In this document: in pieces, positions 17,283 to 25,630 of the stretch
How the letters are laid out: every line of letters begins with the position of its first letter
How positions within the stretch are numbered: position 1 is the first letter of the stretch
NCBI GenBank assembly: GCA_900129675.1
Contig: FSRD01000001.1
Location: 1,229,501-1,293,500 of the forward strand
Source: Bradyrhizobium erythrophlei
Lineage (GTDB): Bacteria > Pseudomonadota > Alphaproteobacteria > Rhizobiales > Xanthobacteraceae
Direction: 5' to 3'
DNA length: 64,000 bases
Notes under the pieces: generated by a model
Database searches by the model: none
What the model saw: only the letters and a program-made list of their open reading frames with translations
Told to the model about the DNA's origin: nothing
Program-made: the position numbers and the translations under genes

Positions 17283-18015
17283 TCAATCATAAGCCCGCAG
17301 GTGCACGAGAATTATGGGCTGCAGATCTGGCTCGCCTTCATTAGGAAGCCAGTGCGCATGTCCGGCCAGGCGAACAAATTGATAGGGTGCTTTGACGAGA
17401 TCCTTCGTTCTCATGGCGGCGTCCTCGCCGAGCGCCATGTCGTTCTCGCCCCAGATGTAGAGGGTCGGAACGCGAACCTCGCCAGCGGGAACGTAGAGAT
17501 CGTCGTCAACGGCGCGATACCAGTTGAGTGTCGCGGAAAGGGCTCCTGGCTCGGCAAGCCTCTGCGGACGTAGTCGAGACGGTGGTCTTGTTTGGGATCG
17601 GCTTTACTGGAATTTTGAAGGGCGATCGGGTGAGGCGTCGAGAGCACGGTCACCGACTTGAGCCGCTGTGGATGGGATGTTGCAAGCGCCCACGCAACCA
17701 TGCCGCCCCAGTCGTGAGCGACGATATGGAAAGACTGCGCGCCGACGGCGTCGGCGATTCCGAGGACATCGTCAACGAGACGGTCTGGACAATATTCAGC
17801 ACGTCGAGCGGTCTGGCACCACGGGAATAGCCACGCTGGTCTAAAGCGACGGCCCGGTATCCGGCATCGCCCAAAGCTTCCAAGCTATCCTGCCACCAAC
17901 TGGAGAACTCCGGCCAGCCGTGCAGCAGCACGACGACCGCGCCGCCCTCGGGACCGCACAAGCGCGCGTCGAAAATCAGATCGCCGACCGCAAGCCTGGA
18001 CTGAGTCGGACCCAT
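17283..18015 (-). pseudogene. Alpha/beta hydrolase (epoxide hydrolase-like), broken by two frameshifts
   Basis: Three consecutive minus-strand frames make one hydrolase. The first gives VVLLHGWPEFSSWWQDSLE and AVALDQRGYSRGARP, until about 17760. The second gives VAHDWGGMVAWALATSHPQR with the nucleophile elbow HDWGGM, to about 17570. The third gives LNWYRAVDDDLYVPAGEVRV, TLYIWGENDMALG and LAGHAHWLPNEGEPDL with the acid and His residues, ending at TGA 17283-17285. The catalytic Asp, Asp or Glu, and His are all present, so the damage is only to frame. This may be recent decay or sequencing errors. It follows the 3-hydroxyacyl-CoA dehydrogenase gene by 32 bp. Confidence 0.75.
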
Positions 18016-18047
18016 CAAAGCTTCCTCGGTTGGATTGGGCGCCCGTG

Positions 18048-18953
18048 TCAGGCTTTCATCGCGCGCGGCTGGATAAAGTCGGCGCGGCGATAGGCGGGAT
18101 TGGGGTATTTATAGAACCCCTCACCTGTTTCGATTCCCAGCTTGTTCCTGTCGATGTATTCGCGCCTCAACCATTCTCCTTCTTCTGCCGCGGCAGCGTC
18201 GCCCGCTTCGGCCGCGGCCGTAAGGATTTGTAACGGCGTCCGCAGTCCGACGAGGTCTAGCACGGCGAAGGGACCCGTATCGCCGCCACCGGCGATCATC
18301 CAAGTCCGATCAACGTCATGCGGACTGGCGACGCCTTTCACGACCAGGCTCATTCCGGCGCGCACCCAAGGGATCAGGAGTGTGTTGATGACGTAGCCGG
18401 GCTGCTCCTTGTGAAGGGCGATTGGAACCATGCCGATCCGTTCGGCAAAGGCGATCACGCTGTCAAACGTCGTGTCATCGGTTCCTGAGTGGCGCATGAC
18501 CTCGGCGATGTTGTTTCTCCAGACGCGACTGGCGAAGTGGAGCGCCAGAAACCGTTCGGGCCGATCCGTGAATTGCGCAAGAACGCTGGGAAGAAGCGTA
18601 GACGAATTGGTTGCAAATATCGTCGTCTTGGGCGCGACGACCGAGAGCGCCTCATAGAAGCGGCGCTTCACCGCCACGCTCTCGGGTACGGCCTCAATTA
18701 CCAGATCGGCCCCTTGGACCGCTTCCGCAAGATCCGATCCCGCCCGAAGCCGACCGACGGCCGCGGCGATCGCGGCGTCGTCGGCCTTCAGATCCTTCCG
18801 ATAGGCGGCGCCCAGCTCGCGCCATTTTTGCGAGAGCTTCGCGACGGCCCCAGGATCAATGTCGTAGATCCGTACGTCGCAGCCTTTGTATGCGCATTGA
18901 AACGCAATTTGAGAGCCCAAGACGCCGGATCCGGCGACGGTGACCTGATGCAT
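18048..18953 (-). CDS. 3-hydroxyacyl-CoA dehydrogenase family protein
   Basis: The 301-residue protein has an NAD-binding fold starting VTVAGSGVLGSQIAFQCAYK, then the family motifs LVIEAVPESVAVKRRFYEAL and TIFATNSSTLLPS, the catalytic-region His in FLALHFASRVW, and a C-terminal helical dimerisation domain with GIETGEGFYKYPNPAYRR. It would oxidise a 3-hydroxyacyl-CoA to the 3-oxoacyl-CoA with NAD+. It has the stand-alone length without a crotonase domain. It lies between the cupin gene and the broken hydrolase gene on the same strand, probably in one transcript started at the palindrome at 19564-19581. Confidence 0.85.
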   Translation of the reverse strand: MHQVTVAGSGVLGSQIAFQCAYKGCDVRIYDIDPGAVAKLSQKWRELGAAYRKDLKADDAAIAAAVGRLRAGSDLAEAVQGADLVIEAVPESVAVKRRFYEALSVVAPKTTIFATNSSTLLPSVLAQFTDRPERFLALHFASRVWRNNIAEVMRHSGTDDTTFDSVIAFAERIGMVPIALHKEQPGYVINTLLIPWVRAGMSLVVKGVASPHDVDRTWMIAGGGDTGPFAVLDLVGLRTPLQILTAAAEAGDAAAAEEGEWLRREYIDRNKLGIETGEGFYKYPNPAYRRADFIQPRAMKA

Positions 18954-19017
18954 GTTCTCTGCTCCTCATCGGTTGCCGAGGGGCGACCGCAGGCGTCGCG
19001 TCGGATGCCGCGCGCCT

Positions 19018-19503
19018 TTAGCTGAACGCCGTGATGTCGCGGGGCTCAATGCCGTTTTTCTTGCAATAGCCAAAATATTGCTTGGCGGCGCTGCGCCAAT
19101 TCGCCGTGGCCATCACACTGTCGTCGTCGTCGTTGAGATAGACGAGATCTCCGCTGACGATGTTGAGGACAATCACCTCGGGCCCGCCTTCCGGCACCGC
19201 TTCCGGCGCGTGAGTCGAAGCAGCGGTTTCGTAGACAATGCTGCCGGGACCCGCGACCCAATCGTGCTCCTTATATTTCCACTTACCCTTCAAGGTGTAG
19301 ACGACGACGGTCCCGCTGTGGTGATGGCGAGGCAATTTTGCGTCTGCCGGCGCCTTCAACAAGGCGATGACCTCGCCCCGGATCGGGTCGGCCTTGAAGA
19401 ATTTGACCTCGACGCCAGGCGCGAGGCCCAGCGGCATCCAAGGCATAGATTCGTCGGAAATGCAGCTCGCCTCGACATGTTCAAAGAACATTGCTTTCTC
19501 CAT
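19018..19503 (-). CDS. Cupin protein, 2,4'-dihydroxyacetophenone dioxygenase-like
   Basis: The 161-residue protein has a single cupin barrel. The metal-binding first motif is LPRHHHSGTVVVYTLKGKWK and the second is near ASTHAPEAVPEGG. Its length and the C-terminal RSAAKQYFGYCKKNGI resemble the 2,4'-dihydroxyacetophenone dioxygenase group, which cleaves a carbon-carbon bond using non-haem iron. Other members are uncharacterised, so only the fold is secure. It begins the transcription unit of cupin, 3-hydroxyacyl-CoA dehydrogenase and broken hydrolase. A perfect palindrome of the Crp type lies 60 bp upstream of its ATG. Confidence 0.8.
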   Translation of the reverse strand: MEKAMFFEHVEASCISDESMPWMPLGLAPGVEVKFFKADPIRGEVIALLKAPADAKLPRHHHSGTVVVYTLKGKWKYKEHDWVAGPGSIVYETAASTHAPEAVPEGGPEVIVLNIVSGDLVYLNDDDDSVMATANWRSAAKQYFGYCKKNGIEPRDITAFS

Positions 19504-19563
19504 TTTCCCGATTTCGGCCCGAACGATGGGCGTTACGACGTTACGCGATTGTTATGCGCGCGA

Positions 19564-19581
19564 TTGTCGCAACTGCGACAA
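19564..19581. promoter_or_regulatory. Crp/Fnr-type palindromic operator, site 3
   Basis: TTGTCGCAACTGCGACAA is a perfect palindrome (8-bp arms, 2-bp centre) sharing TTGTCG-N6-CGACAA with sites 1 and 2, although the surrounding DNA is unrelated to theirs. It is 60 bp upstream of the cupin start, a usual distance for a Crp-family activator or repressor. Because its flanks differ, it is independent evidence that the motif is a real binding site and not merely part of a duplicated segment. Confidence 0.65.
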
Positions 19582-19690
19582 AGCCCACGTCGTGATCCGG
19601 CTTCCGCGGTACTCAGCAATAACGCAGCAACCGCGCGAACGATCCGGATTGGAAGTCCAGGGAGAACTCTAGTATCAAGCCGTCGGAGGG

Positions 19691-19806
19691 TTGACTTATA
19701 CGCTCGTCCTGCTGTTCCTAGTGAACCTTCTCAATTTCTTCGACCGTGCCGTGCCGGCTGTCGTGCTCCGACCGATTCGTCGGAACTCCTGCCTGAACGA
19801 TAGGTC
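19691..19806 (+). pseudogene. N-terminal remnant of an MFS transporter
   Basis: The plus strand reads LTYTLVLLFLVNLLNFFDRA and then PAVVLRPIRRNSCLND, the first membrane helix and loop of MFS transporters (compare ...NFFDRxxLxxxLxPIRxEFGLxD). The match ends near 19806, just before the stop of the leftward SDR gene. The frame starts at a TTG with a stop just upstream. The rest of the transporter is absent. It suggests that the SDR end of this region was joined by deletion to what was once a divergent cupin/transporter locus. Confidence 0.55.
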
Positions 19807-19813
19807 GCTTACC

Positions 19814-20533
19814 CTACAACTGGTGGTGGCCAGCGGCCTGTCCTCCATCGACGTGGAGAACCTCCCCCGTCACAAACCCTGCGCCGTCGAGGTAGAGCAC
19901 CGCGTCTACGATGTCGGACACATCTCCCATCCGACCCACTGGGTGGAGTGCTGCCAATGCTTGATGCGCTTCAGCCGGATGCATCGGGGTCTTGATGATT
20001 CCAGGCGAAACGGCGTTCACGCGGATTCCGGTCCTTGCATACTCAATGGCGAGCGCCTTGGTCGCGGCGCTCAATGCTCCTTTTGTGAGAGAAGCCAAGG
20101 CGGCTGGAACGCTGCTCATCGGTTGGTCAACGAGACTCGTCGTTATCGTGACGATGTGACCGCGACCTTGTTTGCTCATGAGCTCAAGCGCACGCTGAGT
20201 CATGTGAAAAAAGCCCGTTACGTTCGTCGACAAGTAGACGGCGTAGTCATCCTGCGAATAGGCCGTGAAGGGCTTTGCCATGAACATGCCGGCGTTGTTG
20301 ACCAGCGTGTCGATGCGACCGAAACGATCTAGCGCCGTTTTGAACACTTTCTCCGCCGTCTCTGCAGCGCCGACGTCGCCCCGGACTGTCACGACGTCCG
20401 CATCAGCTACCGGCTTGATCGACCGCGATGTCGCAACGACCCGGCAGTTCCGATCTCTAAAAGCTTGAACGATGCCGGCACCGATGCCCTGCGATGCTCC
20501 GGTTACAACGGCTACTTTCTGCTCTGCGCTCAT
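19814..20533 (-). CDS. Classical SDR family protein lacking the catalytic tyrosine
   Basis: The 239-residue protein has the classical SDR frame: VVTGASQGIGAGI for cofactor binding, NNAGMF after strand 4, and HVDGGQA near the end. Where the active-site YxxxK should be, the sequence is SVPAALASLTKGALSA: Lys151 is present but position 147 is Ala. A normal oxidoreductase mechanism is therefore doubtful, although a similar tyrosine-free subgroup seems to exist elsewhere. The ATG at 20531-20533 is chosen because the preceding 16 in-frame residues are not SDR-like. It lies 54 bp downstream of an acyl-CoA dehydrogenase gene on the same strand. Confidence 0.8.
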   Translation of the reverse strand: MSAEQKVAVVTGASQGIGAGIVQAFRDRNCRVVATSRSIKPVADADVVTVRGDVGAAETAEKVFKTALDRFGRIDTLVNNAGMFMAKPFTAYSQDDYAVYLSTNVTGFFHMTQRALELMSKQGRGHIVTITTSLVDQPMSSVPAALASLTKGALSAATKALAIEYARTGIRVNAVSPGIIKTPMHPAEAHQALAALHPVGRMGDVSDIVDAVLYLDGAGFVTGEVLHVDGGQAAGHHQL

Positions 20534-20587
20534 GATCCCGACCTTTCGGTAGAAGACGTCACGTTTCAATCGTCTCGCCAAGGAAGC

Positions 20588-21838
20588 TCACACCTCGACC
20601 TCGCTGCAGGCCGCCAATGGATCGTATTCAGGCCGTTGCAGGATCGCGTGCAGCCTTCGACGGCGGACGCCGATATTGCCTCCGCCGAAAAGAGGAAGCG
20701 CGAGTGCATCCTGCAGCAGGCGTCCCAGCGGCAGAGCATGATCGTAGCTCTCTATGCCGACGACCCGCATGAGCTCCGTCAGCACGCGTACGGCCGTCTC
20801 CGAGCCAAAGACCTTTGCCTCGATCGCCAGTTCCTCAGCGGCGGGCGACTGCAAATCGACTGCCCGGCACGCGCGCCAGCAGAGATAGCGGGTCGCCTCA
20901 ATGGCCGTCTTTGCATCCGCTAGTGCATATCCAACCGCTTGGTGCTCGATGATGGGATGAATGCCGCCTCGCCTCTCGTTGCGTGCGAAGTCCAGGGCGA
21001 ACTCAAACGCCGCCCGCATCAAGCCCACCGCGAAGATTCCGACCAAGGCGGCCGGACCCATAAAACAAGCCGCAGTCAGGGTGAGCCCTCCGCCGAGATT
21101 TCCCAGGACGTTGTCTCTTGGTACGCTAACGCCTTCGAGGCTGAACTGCGGCAAGAGGTGCGCACGATGCCCCACCGCATCGATCGCCCGTTCGAAGACC
21201 AAGCCTGACGCGGGGCGCTCCACGAGCATGACCGAAATACCCCGCTCGGGAGGAGCATCGGGATCGGTGCGGCAGAGCCCCGACAGAATGTCCGCGCCCT
21301 TGCGATCCCAACCCGTGGCCGAGGAAACCCAGCTCTTGCGACCCTGGATGATCCATCTGTCGCGGGAGAGCTTCGCCACGGTGCGCACGCCCTCGCCCGG
21401 CGGAGGCGATGCCGCATTGGCGCTGCCGCCCGGTTCGGTGGCGCAAAATCCCGCCAACGGCGCCCCAGCCAGTTTCAAGAATGGAGGCAGAAGCCGACTG
21501 CGCTGATCCTCCGTACCGCCGACTAAGAGCGGCAATAGTCCGAGAACGGTTCCGATCAGCGTCAACGTTACGCTGGCGTTCACCGCGTAGAGTTCCTCGA
21601 CCATGATCGCGGTATCGGCCAGACCATCGTTCTCTCCCCCGGCGGAACGCGGAATGCATTTCCGGAGAAATCCAGCCGCAATCATTGCCTCGTAAGCGGG
21701 TTTGGTTGCCGCAAACCGTTCCTCCGGAGTGGGCAGAGTCTCTGCCTCGATCGCAGGGGAAAGCACCTCCTTTGCGAACTTGCGGGATCGCAGCTGTAGC
21801 TCGCGTTGGCTCGCGGTCAATCGAAAGTCAATGGCCAC
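20588..21838 (-). CDS. Acyl-CoA dehydrogenase (paralogue A)
   Basis: The 416-residue flavoprotein aligns along its length with its neighbour at 21878-23122. Visible landmarks include FAKEVLSPAIEAETLPTPEE, GFCATEPGGSANAASPPPGE (FAD-binding region), WVSSATGWDRKGADILSGLC, and the C-terminal VFGSETAVRVLTELMRVVGI. It should dehydrogenate an acyl-CoA and pass electrons to ETF. The start is the GTG at 21836-21838 (VAIDFRLTASQ), because it matches MAIDFTLTAQQ of the paralogue and follows GGGAGGGAAG. The pair are tandem duplicates, well diverged, perhaps with different substrates. Confidence 0.85.
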   Translation of the reverse strand: MAIDFRLTASQRELQLRSRKFAKEVLSPAIEAETLPTPEERFAATKPAYEAMIAAGFLRKCIPRSAGGENDGLADTAIMVEELYAVNASVTLTLIGTVLGLLPLLVGGTEDQRSRLLPPFLKLAGAPLAGFCATEPGGSANAASPPPGEGVRTVAKLSRDRWIIQGRKSWVSSATGWDRKGADILSGLCRTDPDAPPERGISVMLVERPASGLVFERAIDAVGHRAHLLPQFSLEGVSVPRDNVLGNLGGGLTLTAACFMGPAALVGIFAVGLMRAAFEFALDFARNERRGGIHPIIEHQAVGYALADAKTAIEATRYLCWRACRAVDLQSPAAEELAIEAKVFGSETAVRVLTELMRVVGIESYDHALPLGRLLQDALALPLFGGGNIGVRRRRLHAILQRPEYDPLAACSEVEV

Positions 21839-21877
21839 CGATCTTCCCTCCCACCGGGACATCATCAGCCAGACGGA

Positions 21878-23122
21878 CTATGTCGCTCCGCTTGCCCCAA
21901 GCGGATCATAGTCGCTTCGCTTGAACATCGTGTGCAGTTGCCGCCGTCTGATGCCCATATTGCCTCCGTCGAAGATCGGCAGCGCGAGTGCATCCTGCAG
22001 CAGACCAGCGAACGGAGCCTCACGATCATAGCTGTCGATGCCGACCACGCGCATGAGATCGGTGATCACGCGTACCGCGGCCTCGGAGCCAAAGATCTTG
22101 GCCTCGACCGCGAGCTCCTCGGCCGCGGGCGACTGTGTGTCAAGCGCGTGGCAGGCGCGCCAACTGAGATAGCGCGCCGCTTCGATCGTGGTCTTTGCAT
22201 CGGCCAACGCATATCCGACCGCCTGATGCTCGATGATTGGGTGAATGCCGCCACGCTTTTCGGTACGGGCAAGATGAAGCGCGAACTCGAACGCCGCTCG
22301 CATCAACGCGACGCCGAAGATGCCAACGAGTGCCGCGGTGCCGGTGAACGCCGCAGCCGTCAGCGCGATGCCTGAGCCCTCCTGTCCAAGCAGATTGTGG
22401 CGGGGCGTCGCGACATTCTGAAGGCCGAATTGCGGAACGAGATGGGCCCGGTGACCAATCGTGTCGATCGCACGTTCGAACACAAGGCCCCTTACCGGCC
22501 CTTCGACCGCAATGATGGAGATCGCTGCCTCAGGCGGCGCCACTGGATCAGTTCGGCAGACAACGCACAGAACATTGGCGCCTTGACGGTTCCAGCCTGT
22601 GGCCGAGGACACCCATTTCTTCCGGCCGTTGATCACCCAGTTGTCGCCCTCTCGCTTGGCCGTCGTGCGGACGCCCTCGCCGGGCGGAGGCGAGGCGGCA
22701 TTGGCGCTCCCGCCAGGTTCGCTGGAGCAGAATCCAGCAAGCGGCGCGCCGCTTGTCTTCAGAAATGGTACGAGCAGCCGCTTGCACTGGTCCGGTGTGC
22801 CGCAGAGCAGAATCGGCAACAGACCGAGCACCGTGCCGAGCATCGTGAGCGTCACACTGGGATTCACGCTGTAAAATTCTTCGGCGAGGATCGCCAGATC
22901 GATCAGCCCGGCATTGTCGCCGCCTGCCGGCGCCGGAATACACTTGCGCAAATAGCCGGCCGCTACCATTGCCTCGTAGGTCGGCTTGGTCGCCAGAAAG
23001 CGCTCTTCTGGTGTTGCCAACAACTCGGCCGCTTTGGCCTCGCCGAGGACCTCTTTCGCAAATTTGCGAGAAGTGCGCTGTAGATCGCGCTGTTGCGCTG
23101 TGAGCGTGAAATCAATCGCCAT
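21878..23122 (-). CDS. Acyl-CoA dehydrogenase (paralogue B)
   Basis: This is a 414-residue acyl-CoA dehydrogenase with GFCSSEPGGSANAASPPPGE, WVSSATGWNRQGANVLCVVC, FGLQNVATPRHNLLGQEGSG and the C-terminal IFGSEAAVRVITDLMRVVGI. It starts MAIDFTLTAQQRDLQ and precedes paralogue A with a 39-bp gap, so the two and the SDR gene likely form one transcript. The repeated WVSSATGW block is distinctive for the pair. The substrate is unknown; the lipid genes to the left and the aldehyde dehydrogenase to the right suggest oxidation of an alkanoyl-type compound. Confidence 0.85.
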   Translation of the reverse strand: MAIDFTLTAQQRDLQRTSRKFAKEVLGEAKAAELLATPEERFLATKPTYEAMVAAGYLRKCIPAPAGGDNAGLIDLAILAEEFYSVNPSVTLTMLGTVLGLLPILLCGTPDQCKRLLVPFLKTSGAPLAGFCSSEPGGSANAASPPPGEGVRTTAKREGDNWVINGRKKWVSSATGWNRQGANVLCVVCRTDPVAPPEAAISIIAVEGPVRGLVFERAIDTIGHRAHLVPQFGLQNVATPRHNLLGQEGSGIALTAAAFTGTAALVGIFGVALMRAAFEFALHLARTEKRGGIHPIIEHQAVGYALADAKTTIEAARYLSWRACHALDTQSPAAEELAVEAKIFGSEAAVRVITDLMRVVGIDSYDREAPFAGLLQDALALPIFDGGNMGIRRRQLHTMFKRSDYDPLGASGAT

Positions 23123-23237
23123 GGCGATCTCTCCCTCACTTGGCTGGTCAGCCCTTCGATCCGACGGCTATTCCAGCGAGGAGAGAAAGTCTTGGACTCT
23201 AGCGCCTGATTTCTTGGCCTGGAGTGAACCAGCCTGA

Positions 23238-24176
23238 CTAGCGTGGGGCCATTGCGCGGCGAAACTCCCGAGGGGCCAAACCATTGCAACGCTTGAACAG
23301 GCGGTTGAAGTGGGAGATGTCGCGGAAACCTGCGGCAAAGGCGATTTCGGCAATGGTTTTATGAGCGTAGTTGTGATCGAGAAGCTTGCGCGCGCTTGCG
23401 GCAATCCGTTTCTCGTTGACGTGATCCCCCACTGAGCGGCCTGTTGTCGCAAAGAGCCGGTGCACATAGCGCTCGGAGCAGCGGAATCTCGCGGCTAGTG
23501 TCGCCGCGCCGAGCTCAGGATCGTCGCTGTAACGATCGATATGATCAAGCATCATCGAAAGGAGCACGGGTATATGCACACGCTCCGCGGACATATCGGT
23601 GAGAATTTCTGGCGCATGCGAAATCAGATCGACCACGTGCGCGCCGATCAGCGCCGAGGCTTTTGGGAGTTGACAACCACTCAGGCAGAGCTCGGCATAG
23701 CCGGCGAGCGTTCTGGAGAGAGCACGGCCGGTTTCGGTCATGGACAGGTTGAGCCGCGGGCGATCGAGCAGCCCTTTCGGCAAAAGTTGTCGCGGGACGG
23801 CGAAGCAGAATAGTTTGAAGTCGTGGGAGTTGGCAATCTCGAAAGGCTCTGTCGTGTCCGCAAGCGCCAGATCACCAGGCGCGCTGATCTGTTCGTGATC
23901 ACGCTGTGTGGTGCGTCCCAGCCCTTCGAGCTGGAGGTTGACAAAGCAAAGATCGTCCGTGCTCAAGGTAATGTGCGGAGCGAGACGAAGCACGGTGTGC
24001 CGGGTGGCTGTGACTAGCGATACCTGGATCGGAGCGGCATCAACCCTCGAAATTGCGCCTTCAAAGGGCTGGTCAGCAAGCCTGCGCGGCTCGAGTCGTA
24101 CGAAGGCAGCCGCAAGGTCGTCAGCCCAACTCCCAAATGGCTGGTCCGCTCGCAGCGGCTTGGTCGACCATTCCAT
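23238..24176 (-). CDS. AraC family transcriptional regulator (AraC-binding-like N-terminus)
   Basis: The 312-residue protein has an N-terminal sensor domain (about residues 30-200, with APGDLALADTTEPFEIANSH, the pattern of AraC-binding-like or FeaR-type domains) and a C-terminal pair of helix-turn-helices: ATLAARFRCSERYVHRLFAT and IAEIAFAAGFRDISHFNRLF. The ATG at 24174-24176 follows AGGGG; a TTG five codons upstream is less likely. It lies 115 bp upstream of acyl-CoA dehydrogenase B on the same strand and probably regulates that operon in response to a metabolite. Confidence 0.85.
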   Translation of the reverse strand: MEWSTKPLRADQPFGSWADDLAAAFVRLEPRRLADQPFEGAISRVDAAPIQVSLVTATRHTVLRLAPHITLSTDDLCFVNLQLEGLGRTTQRDHEQISAPGDLALADTTEPFEIANSHDFKLFCFAVPRQLLPKGLLDRPRLNLSMTETGRALSRTLAGYAELCLSGCQLPKASALIGAHVVDLISHAPEILTDMSAERVHIPVLLSMMLDHIDRYSDDPELGAATLAARFRCSERYVHRLFATTGRSVGDHVNEKRIAASARKLLDHNYAHKTIAEIAFAAGFRDISHFNRLFKRCNGLAPREFRRAMAPR

Positions 24177-24270
24177 GAGCACCCCTAACAAACTGCGTGG
24201 GTCCCGGCCGACACACAGTATCGCTCGCGGGAAAAGCGGTCAAATTCCGTCCGTTGGTTTGCTCCGCCCG

Positions 24271-25179
24271 CTATTCGTCGATCGCTCGACGCCAAGCGCC
24301 TGGGCTTACGCCAACGAAGCGGGTGAAGACCTGCGTTAGGTGACTTTGGTCTGCGAAGCCGCAGGCCAAGGCCATATCCCGCAACGACAAACGGTCCTCG
24401 CGCAGCTTCTGCTTGGCTACCTCGACGCGAAGCGTCAGAAGCCAGTTGTGCGGTGTGACTCCCATGGAGCGGCGAAACGCACGGGAAAAATAGCTCACCG
24501 ACAGACCACACGCCCGAGCCACCTCCTTGAGTGGCACATGACCATCGAGGTTGGCGCTGAGAATTTCCTTGGCGCGCCTCACTTGCCATGCCGCGAGCCC
24601 ACCCCGGATCGGTGTTGATAGCGGCTGCATCCCACCATAGGTCTGAGCAACATGTATCCCGAGCCCCAAGAGGACGTGTTCGACGAACAACTGGTTCGCT
24701 CGGTCGGGATGACTGAGCGCCGGCAGCAACACCCTTCCGAGGCTCGCAATCGTGTCGTCGTCGATACCCACGGGCTTATGGTTCAGATCTCCAATTCGCC
24801 GCGCGCCCGAGTCGTCAGCAATCGCGTCCAGCGCGCCGCGCGGTAGATAAAAAAACAGAACGTGGTAGGGCTTGTCGAGACGAGCTACGGGATCGCGTTT
24901 CAGGTCATGGATACAAGTCTGTCCAGCACGCACGTCGGATACGGATATGAGCCGCCCCTCCTCCCAATATTCTCGATTGGGAAAATCACGAAGCGTAAAA
25001 GTGATCAGAAAAGCATCTTCGCGCTGGAAGGAGCCGTTCAGTTCTTGCGCCGGGGCATCGCATCGCGTCTCCGAAACGGCCATGTCAGCCGTGCGCAATA
25101 CTCGCGAAAGGATTACCGGCGCCTGTTCTATATGGAGCCGTTCGGCAAGCCGTTGTCCGTAGCCTTCACTCATCGCCAT
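24271..25179 (-). CDS. AraC family transcriptional regulator
   Basis: The 302-residue protein ends in an AraC/XylS DNA-binding domain, with VPLKEVARACGLSVSYFSRA and LRDMALACGFADQSHLTQVF as the two recognition helices and FTRFVGVSPGAWRR after them. The N-terminal part (LFVEHVLLGLGIHVAQTYGG at its end) resembles the short regulators common in alphaproteobacteria, without an obvious cupin. The start MAMSEGYGQRLAERL at 25177-25179 follows GGGGAG; the 60 preceding in-frame codons are not protein-like. It is divergent from the aldehyde dehydrogenase gene 450 bp away and may control it. Confidence 0.85.
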   Translation of the reverse strand: MAMSEGYGQRLAERLHIEQAPVILSRVLRTADMAVSETRCDAPAQELNGSFQREDAFLITFTLRDFPNREYWEEGRLISVSDVRAGQTCIHDLKRDPVARLDKPYHVLFFYLPRGALDAIADDSGARRIGDLNHKPVGIDDDTIASLGRVLLPALSHPDRANQLFVEHVLLGLGIHVAQTYGGMQPLSTPIRGGLAAWQVRRAKEILSANLDGHVPLKEVARACGLSVSYFSRAFRRSMGVTPHNWLLTLRVEVAKQKLREDRLSLRDMALACGFADQSHLTQVFTRFVGVSPGAWRRAIDE

Positions 25180-25630
25180 GATCGAACTCCCCAAGAGGCT
25201 CACCCGCTCGGTACGTCTGGGACCGTGACCTAATAGCCCTCCGCGCCGCGTAATATTACCGAGCCGCACACCATTTGCTAGGGGACGAGGTTGCAGTCGA
25301 GCCCGTTGACGGCCGCGCAGGCAAGCGCCTGGAAGCATGACCATTTGCAGCTGAATCACAAAAAAGAGGGCACTTTTCCAAAAGATTAGCGGGCCTGGAG
25401 GCCATAACCTTGACGGCTAGTAAGCGGCACGGGCGCAGGCTCGTTGAACGATGCCTGACGCACCGGATCGAGCACAGAAGGAGGCGATCACGTTCGCCAC
25501 TTCGTGGGTCGAGCGAGGAATTCATAATCGGTAGCGTCCGGGGGGTCGTCGCCGGTCTCCCAAAACGTATAGCTCACAGGCGTCGTCAGGACTTCGTTCC
25601 GACCGCAAATCGTAGCCGAGGAGAGCCGTG
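25180..25630. other. Divergent intergenic control region
   Basis: This 451-bp stretch separates the leftward AraC gene from the rightward aldehyde dehydrogenase gene and must hold both promoters. It contains a short AT-rich part at 25355-25395 (CACAAAAAAGAGGGCAC) that could be promoter DNA. The ribosome-binding site GAGGAGAGCC lies just before the aldehyde dehydrogenase start. I see no conserved protein and no clear palindrome. Confidence 0.5.

Noticed and set aside
23238..25179. The two adjacent AraC genes as a tandem duplication
   Set aside because: Their N-terminal domains differ in kind and the DNA-binding domains share only family-level motifs.
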